Positions 42,181-45,882 of a stretch of DNA of 45,882 nucleotides are shown here, piece after piece. The stretch comes from a bacterium. GTDB lineage: Bacteria; Bdellovibrionota_B; Oligoflexia; Silvanigrellales; Silvanigrellaceae. The number at the start of each line of letters is the position of its first letter. Within the stretch, counting starts at the first letter, position 1. Made by a program: the position numbers and the translations under genes. Under the pieces are notes generated by a model that ran no database searches, was not told the DNA's origin, and worked only from the letters and a program-made list of their open reading frames with translations. The DNA is taken from positions 1-45,882 of the forward strand of contig RGDM01000023.1 of NCBI GenBank assembly GCA_009918675.1. The letters run 5' to 3'.

Positions 42181-45099
42181 ATGTCGAGTAGCTATCAACC
42201 TAATCCCTCCATTCACCCGCACGGCGAAGCCGAGTGGGATAGAGACGCTCTTCTTGCAGACGCACTCGAGCGTTTAGAATGGGGGCGGCTGACATCTGCG
42301 CTCGCCGAACTTGCAGCCCTTGAGCACACAAAAATTCGCCTTAATGCTCTTCAACCCTGGATCCCAGAGAGTGAACGCAATTGGCTGGTGCGCGCCACCG
42401 AACGCCTGTTGCACATGCACACCGCCGGGGAGAGCATTTCTTTGCTTTCTTTTGATGCAACTTATTTTGCAGACGCACTGAAGCAAGGAGCACTTCTCAA
42501 TGGCCTTGGGCTTTTTCACCTTTCAGTTTTTTGTTCGCAAATCGAACGCCTGGGCAACAAAGCCCGCAATGACGCCCGCAAAGGTGAGGCAAGCCCACTC
42601 GGTCACGAACTCTCGGAGCTGCTCAGCCAGCTCAAACCACAGGCCTCATTGGCGCGTAGGCTCACTCTTGCCGCCGACGAAAGCGGTCGGCTGCTCGACA
42701 CCGCATCATCAGAACTCAAAGAGGCCCGGCAAAAACACGAGGCACTCATTCGCAAGATGACCCACAGCCTCGAAAACACCTTGAAGATTCCGACAGTCAA
42801 AGAGGCGCTGCAAGATTCCGTCTGGATGATCCGCGATGGGCGTTACGTTTTGCCCGTGCGCGTTGATCGCAAAGGCGATGTTCCTGGGATTCCGCGCGGA
42901 GTGAGTTCAACCGGTCACACCATTTTCGTTGAACCAGCGGGTCTTAGCGAATTACAAATGCAATTGAGCAATGCAGAAGCCGATGTGATGCTCGCAGAAA
43001 ATCGAGTCCTGCGCGCCTTTTCTGATGAAGTGTATGGCATCAGAAGCGAACTCTTGGCCGCTCTTGATATACTAGAAACCTTCGACGAAGTTTCAGCACG
43101 TGCCCGCCTCGCTGCGCGCTTGCGTGCTGTGTCGCCGGTGTTTCATGCCGACGAACAGGGTTCACGTTTCGAAATTTACGACGCACAACATCCACTTTTT
43201 GTGCTTGAAGATAAGCCCTGCATTGCCAACAACCTCCTTCTGCAAAAGCAGGCCGGTAAAAACACCTGCCCACGAGTTTGGGTTCTCTCGGGTCCGAACG
43301 CAGGCGGAAAAACTGTTGCCATGAAAACCGTTGGTCTCCAATGCGCGATGGCTCTTGCGGGGCTGTTTGTTCCAGCTCGCAAAGCAAGCTTTTTCAATTT
43401 CGACTCTATTTATGTTGAAATGGGTGATCGGCAAGACAGACAAGAAGATCTGTCTACATTCTCCGGTCATCTCTTGCACGTCAAACGCATCTGTGAACTC
43501 ACCAACGCACGCGCACTTGTTCTTCTTGATGAAGGATTCGTTGGCACCGATCCAACCATCGGCTCAGCCATGGCACAGGCGACTTTGGAAACGCTCGCAG
43601 AACGCGGCACAACCACCATCATCACGACTCACTTTTCCTCACTCAAAACATTGGCCGACAAACAACCCCTGGTGTTCGCCAATGCGAGCATGGAATTTGA
43701 GCCCGAACGTTTGAAGCCAACCTTTCATTTGCTCAATGGTGTTCCCGGACAAAGCTTTGCAATTGAACTTGCGCGCCGACTCCACTACCCCGAAGACTTG
43801 CTACAACGTGCTGTGCGCTATCGCGGCGAGCGCGAAGTTGAACTTGAAAACATGCTCGCCGAGCTGCAGAAAACCCGCCACGAATTGCGCGGGCAACTTG
43901 AAAAGAACCTGCAACTCAATTTCCAACTGGAAGACGAAGTCAACGCCCTGAACAGCCAACGCCGTGCACTTGAAGGTGCACAAGAACAGCTGATGAACGA
44001 CTTCACCAGCAAGATGCAAAAGCGTTTTAATGCCTTTGAAAACCGCCTCGAAACCAGAGCTCGACAATTCGAAAAAGCACAGCAGCAAATTCTTCATGAA
44101 CAGAAAACACTTGCGGCACTCTCGGCAGCGGAGTCTGCGCAAAAATCAGAAAGCACGGGCCTGACACAGACCGAGCAAGATGATTTTGTTGGCAGTGCTG
44201 GCACTACAGTGCGCCCAGGTCACGAGGGTCGAACTCCTTCGCGTGCGAACGAACCGGCAGACAAACGTAAAGGCAAAAGCCTCAGCGATTTTTCTCAGCT
44301 TGCGAATATAAAAATGGAACTCCCCGCAAAGAAAGCCGCATGGGAAGAAGCCGAGGATGAACTCGAATTCCACAAAGCACGCCGACCTGCCCGGCTCAGT
44401 CAACGCGATTTACTTGATGAAGCGAAAGAGAGTTTGCAGATCATGCACAAATCTTTCGGCAAAGCAGGCGCCGAATTTTCTGCCCGCCGAACAGAAATCT
44501 CGGGAAACCTGAGCGCAACCAAGAGCAAAGCTGAAGAGCTTGTTTCGCAAGTTCGCGAACAGAAGGCAGTGGACGCGCAAAGGCCTGCTGCATTTTGGAC
44601 AGTCGGCAAACGTTGCAAAACTCCACAATTTGATGGCATTGGCGAAGTCCTCCGCGCCGCCGATTCTAAAGGCATGATTGAATGCCGGTTTGGTCTGCTA
44701 AAAACTAAACTGCATCACTCAGCGTTGCTCACCATTGAAGAGGCCGCCCAGCAATCAAAAACTGCGTCTGCAAAAAAAAGCCAAACGGCTTTTGCAGCGC
44801 GCGAAAAACAGCAACGCAACTCCCTCGACATGAGTATCGACTCGGTGCTGCCAACCCGCGACAACACAGTCGACGTGCGAGGACATTTGGTTGATACGGC
44901 TCTCGAACATGTTGAGCGCTTCATCGATAAAGCTTGGCGCGATGACGAGCGAGTGGTTGTGATTATTCATGGGCACGGCACCGGACGCATCAAAGCTGCG
45001 TTGCGGGAATTCCTGCAGAACTGTAGTTACAGTTTACGTTTCCGACCGGGAACCTCTGGTGAAGGTGGCGACGGAGCAACCATCGTTGTTCTCGATTGA
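42181..45099 (+). CDS. mutS2: Endonuclease MutS2 with C-terminal Smr domain, longer than usual
   Basis: 972 residues from the ATG at 42181; the frame opens at 42145 (TTG), but the later start gives the usual short lead. MutS2 removes or suppresses recombination intermediates and rescues collided ribosomes in some bacteria. MutS core: VSSTGHTIFVEPAGL, Walker A LSGPNAGGKTVAMKTVGL, the ABC-type STFSGHLLHVKRI signature, Walker B ALVLLDEGFVGTDPT, and TTHFSSLK. A coiled coil follows (~residues 560-680), then an unusual charged, low-complexity insert (~680-800). The Smr nuclease domain ends the protein: VDVRGHLVDTALEHV and VVVIIHGHGTGRIKAALREF. B. subtilis MutS2 has about 785 residues; the excess lies in the linker. 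Walker B reads DEGFVG where DELGAG is common. Confidence 0.92.
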   Translation: MSSSYQPNPSIHPHGEAEWDRDALLADALERLEWGRLTSALAELAALEHTKIRLNALQPWIPESERNWLVRATERLLHMHTAGESISLLSFDATYFADALKQGALLNGLGLFHLSVFCSQIERLGNKARNDARKGEASPLGHELSELLSQLKPQASLARRLTLAADESGRLLDTASSELKEARQKHEALIRKMTHSLENTLKIPTVKEALQDSVWMIRDGRYVLPVRVDRKGDVPGIPRGVSSTGHTIFVEPAGLSELQMQLSNAEADVMLAENRVLRAFSDEVYGIRSELLAALDILETFDEVSARARLAARLRAVSPVFHADEQGSRFEIYDAQHPLFVLEDKPCIANNLLLQKQAGKNTCPRVWVLSGPNAGGKTVAMKTVGLQCAMALAGLFVPARKASFFNFDSIYVEMGDRQDRQEDLSTFSGHLLHVKRICELTNARALVLLDEGFVGTDPTIGSAMAQATLETLAERGTTTIITTHFSSLKTLADKQPLVFANASMEFEPERLKPTFHLLNGVPGQSFAIELARRLHYPEDLLQRAVRYRGEREVELENMLAELQKTRHELRGQLEKNLQLNFQLEDEVNALNSQRRALEGAQEQLMNDFTSKMQKRFNAFENRLETRARQFEKAQQQILHEQKTLAALSAAESAQKSESTGLTQTEQDDFVGSAGTTVRPGHEGRTPSRANEPADKRKGKSLSDFSQLANIKMELPAKKAAWEEAEDELEFHKARRPARLSQRDLLDEAKESLQIMHKSFGKAGAEFSARRTEISGNLSATKSKAEELVSQVREQKAVDAQRPAAFWTVGKRCKTPQFDGIGEVLRAADSKGMIECRFGLLKTKLHHSALLTIEEAAQQSKTASAKKSQTAFAAREKQQRNSLDMSIDSVLPTRDNTVDVRGHLVDTALEHVERFIDKAWRDDERVVVIIHGHGTGRIKAALREFLQNCSYSLRFRPGTSGEGGDGATIVVLD

Positions 45100-45239
45100 C
45101 TGCTCTCTTGCTGCAATCTTTCCAGTTGCGAAGAATTGTCCCGCTCAAGACTTTGCTCTTCAAATTACAATCCAGAAATGATGCAGCTCTGCCGAGCTCA
45201 TGAATTGCTCAACAGAGGTCTTCCGCCTTGGAGGTGCAA

Positions 45240-45761
45240 ATGAGCAAGCCAGACATGATCCCAGAAAAAGAAGTCAATCCTCTTCCAAAGAAGAAAGCAA
45301 AGCACCGCAAAATACAGACAGACATTAATCCTCATCGCCATATCCAAAGCATGGACGAACTTCCAGTTGACCTTGGCAAGGAGTTAGAACGCCGGATGGA
45401 CACACGAACCAACGCGCATTTGATGGGAATCACGGGTGGTGTTGGGCCTGGGATCGACTCTGGGAGCGACCTCAATAGTCTGAACCCGGGAGAGAGCGAT
45501 GAAACAGAATACGAGCCGATTACGGATGGAAATCTTTTGACCGAAACCAGTTACATCAATGCCGTATTCCAAGATCCCGCGGTGCTTCACGAAGATGAAG
45601 TGACCGCGCGACAGCATCAGCACAAAAAAAGAACTGTCAGCAACAAACTTGAAACTGATCGTATCGACGAAATTCCAGCAAGCCACAAAGAAGAATCTGC
45701 CTACCGTTCTAAGCCAGGCGCAAATAGGGAACTGCCAGAACAAAGCGCTGCGGAAGAATAA
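45240..45761 (+). CDS. Charged hydrophilic protein of unknown function
   Basis: 173 residues; ATG at 45240 with GGAGG six bases upstream. No signal peptide, membrane helix or recognisable domain. The N-terminus is basic (PLPKKKAKHRKIQTD), the middle has GITGGVGPGIDSGSDLNSL, and the rest is acidic and polar with SYINAVFQDPAVL as the most hydrophobic segment; it ends EQSAAEE. It is probably largely disordered. It follows mutS2 after about 140 bases, which contain no obvious structure. The ribosome-binding site is the best evidence that it is translated. I do not recognise a family. Confidence 0.65.
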   Translation: MSKPDMIPEKEVNPLPKKKAKHRKIQTDINPHRHIQSMDELPVDLGKELERRMDTRTNAHLMGITGGVGPGIDSGSDLNSLNPGESDETEYEPITDGNLLTETSYINAVFQDPAVLHEDEVTARQHQHKKRTVSNKLETDRIDEIPASHKEESAYRSKPGANRELPEQSAAEE

Positions 45762-45797
45762 TTTGAATTTCTCGTCAACCGAGTGACTCTCTCTGTT

Positions 45798-45841
45798 TTC
45801 AACAAACACATACAATTCATGGATTGTTAGTGTTTGTTGAA
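45798..45841. promoter_or_regulatory. Extended palindrome before the next gene
   Basis: TTCAACAAACAC (45798-45809) is the exact complement of GTGTTTGTTGAA (45830-45841). Inside, after a two-base mismatch on each side, ACAAT pairs with ATTGT around TCATGG. It begins 37 bases after one stop codon and ends six bases before the GGAGG of the next gene. There is no T-run. An operator for a dimeric repressor of the downstream gene, or a leader hairpin, is as likely as a terminator. Confidence 0.55.
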
Positions 45842-45856
45842 GATAGGGAGGTGGTC

Positions 45857-45882
45857 ATGCTTTTGCGCTTAGGCGGTCTGCT
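45857..45882 (+). CDS. Start of a further gene, cut by the window end
   Basis: ATG at 45857 is preceded by a strong GGGAGG about five bases upstream and opens a frame (MLLRLGGL) that remains open to the last base. The hydrophobic, basic start could be a signal peptide. Nothing more can be said from eight codons. Confidence 0.45.

Overview
The window looks like a stretch of chromosome from a Gram-negative bacterium. It has KdsA for LPS core synthesis, at least eight (possibly nine) predicted lipoproteins with lipoboxes, a PPK1, a MutS2 with an Smr domain, RsgA and FolD. GC content is intermediate. The many lipoproteins, the FG-GAP repeat protein, the TPR/receiver-like protein and the DUF58/DUF4159 operon would suit a Bdellovibrionota (Oligoflexia-like) or other former delta-proteobacterial lineage. 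That assignment is an inference from gene content, not proven. I see no tRNA, rRNA, CRISPR array, transposase or phage gene.

Layout. 1-970: an open frame that starts as an acyl-CoA dehydrogenase and switches in frame to the C-terminal half of RadA; GC content drops at the switch, so this is probably an assembly or rearrangement chimera. 1073-4496: an FG-GAP repeat lipoprotein with six near-identical 210-bp units, and a small lipoprotein. 4607-11294: a phosphate block containing a 5'-nucleotidase lipoprotein, polyphosphate kinase and a PafA-type alkaline phosphatase, with 11-bp-periodic Pho-box-like repeats before ppk. Together these could release phosphate outside the cytoplasm and store it as polyphosphate. 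11366-16705: a DUF4105 lipoprotein, a TPR protein, an Old Yellow Enzyme, a dipeptide epimerase and a small lipoprotein.

16702-19760 (minus strand): threonine dehydratase, ferredoxin-NADP reductase and a gene that appears frameshifted. 19820-25757: a tight operon of DUF58, BatA/DUF4159 and a large membrane protein, with no MoxR ATPase in view. 25826-27948: a PilZ protein, a degenerate KdsA paralogue and KdsA itself. 27819-33098: a 1759-residue coiled-coil lipoprotein whose 3' end runs into kdsA in a way that suggests a lost junction. 33198-36708: a 3D-domain lipoprotein, then a PlsC/OlsA-like acyltransferase overlapping an M14-type amidohydrolase, facing an OlsB-like N-acyltransferase; this may be an ornithine-lipid or related aminolipid locus.

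36890-42069 (minus strand): FolD with an N-terminal extension, a secreted alpha/beta hydrolase with a Cys nucleophile, an FAD protein translationally coupled to RsgA, and RsgA. 42181-45882: an over-long MutS2, a charged protein of unknown function, a strong palindrome and the first codons of a further gene.

The strongest candidates for something new are the tandem KdsA pseudoenzyme, the giant coiled-coil lipoprotein, the possible aminolipid locus with an embedded hydrolase, and the phosphate block with its putative Pho repeats. The ACAD/RadA fusion and the kdsA/giant-gene overlap should be tested as assembly artefacts before any biology is built on them.
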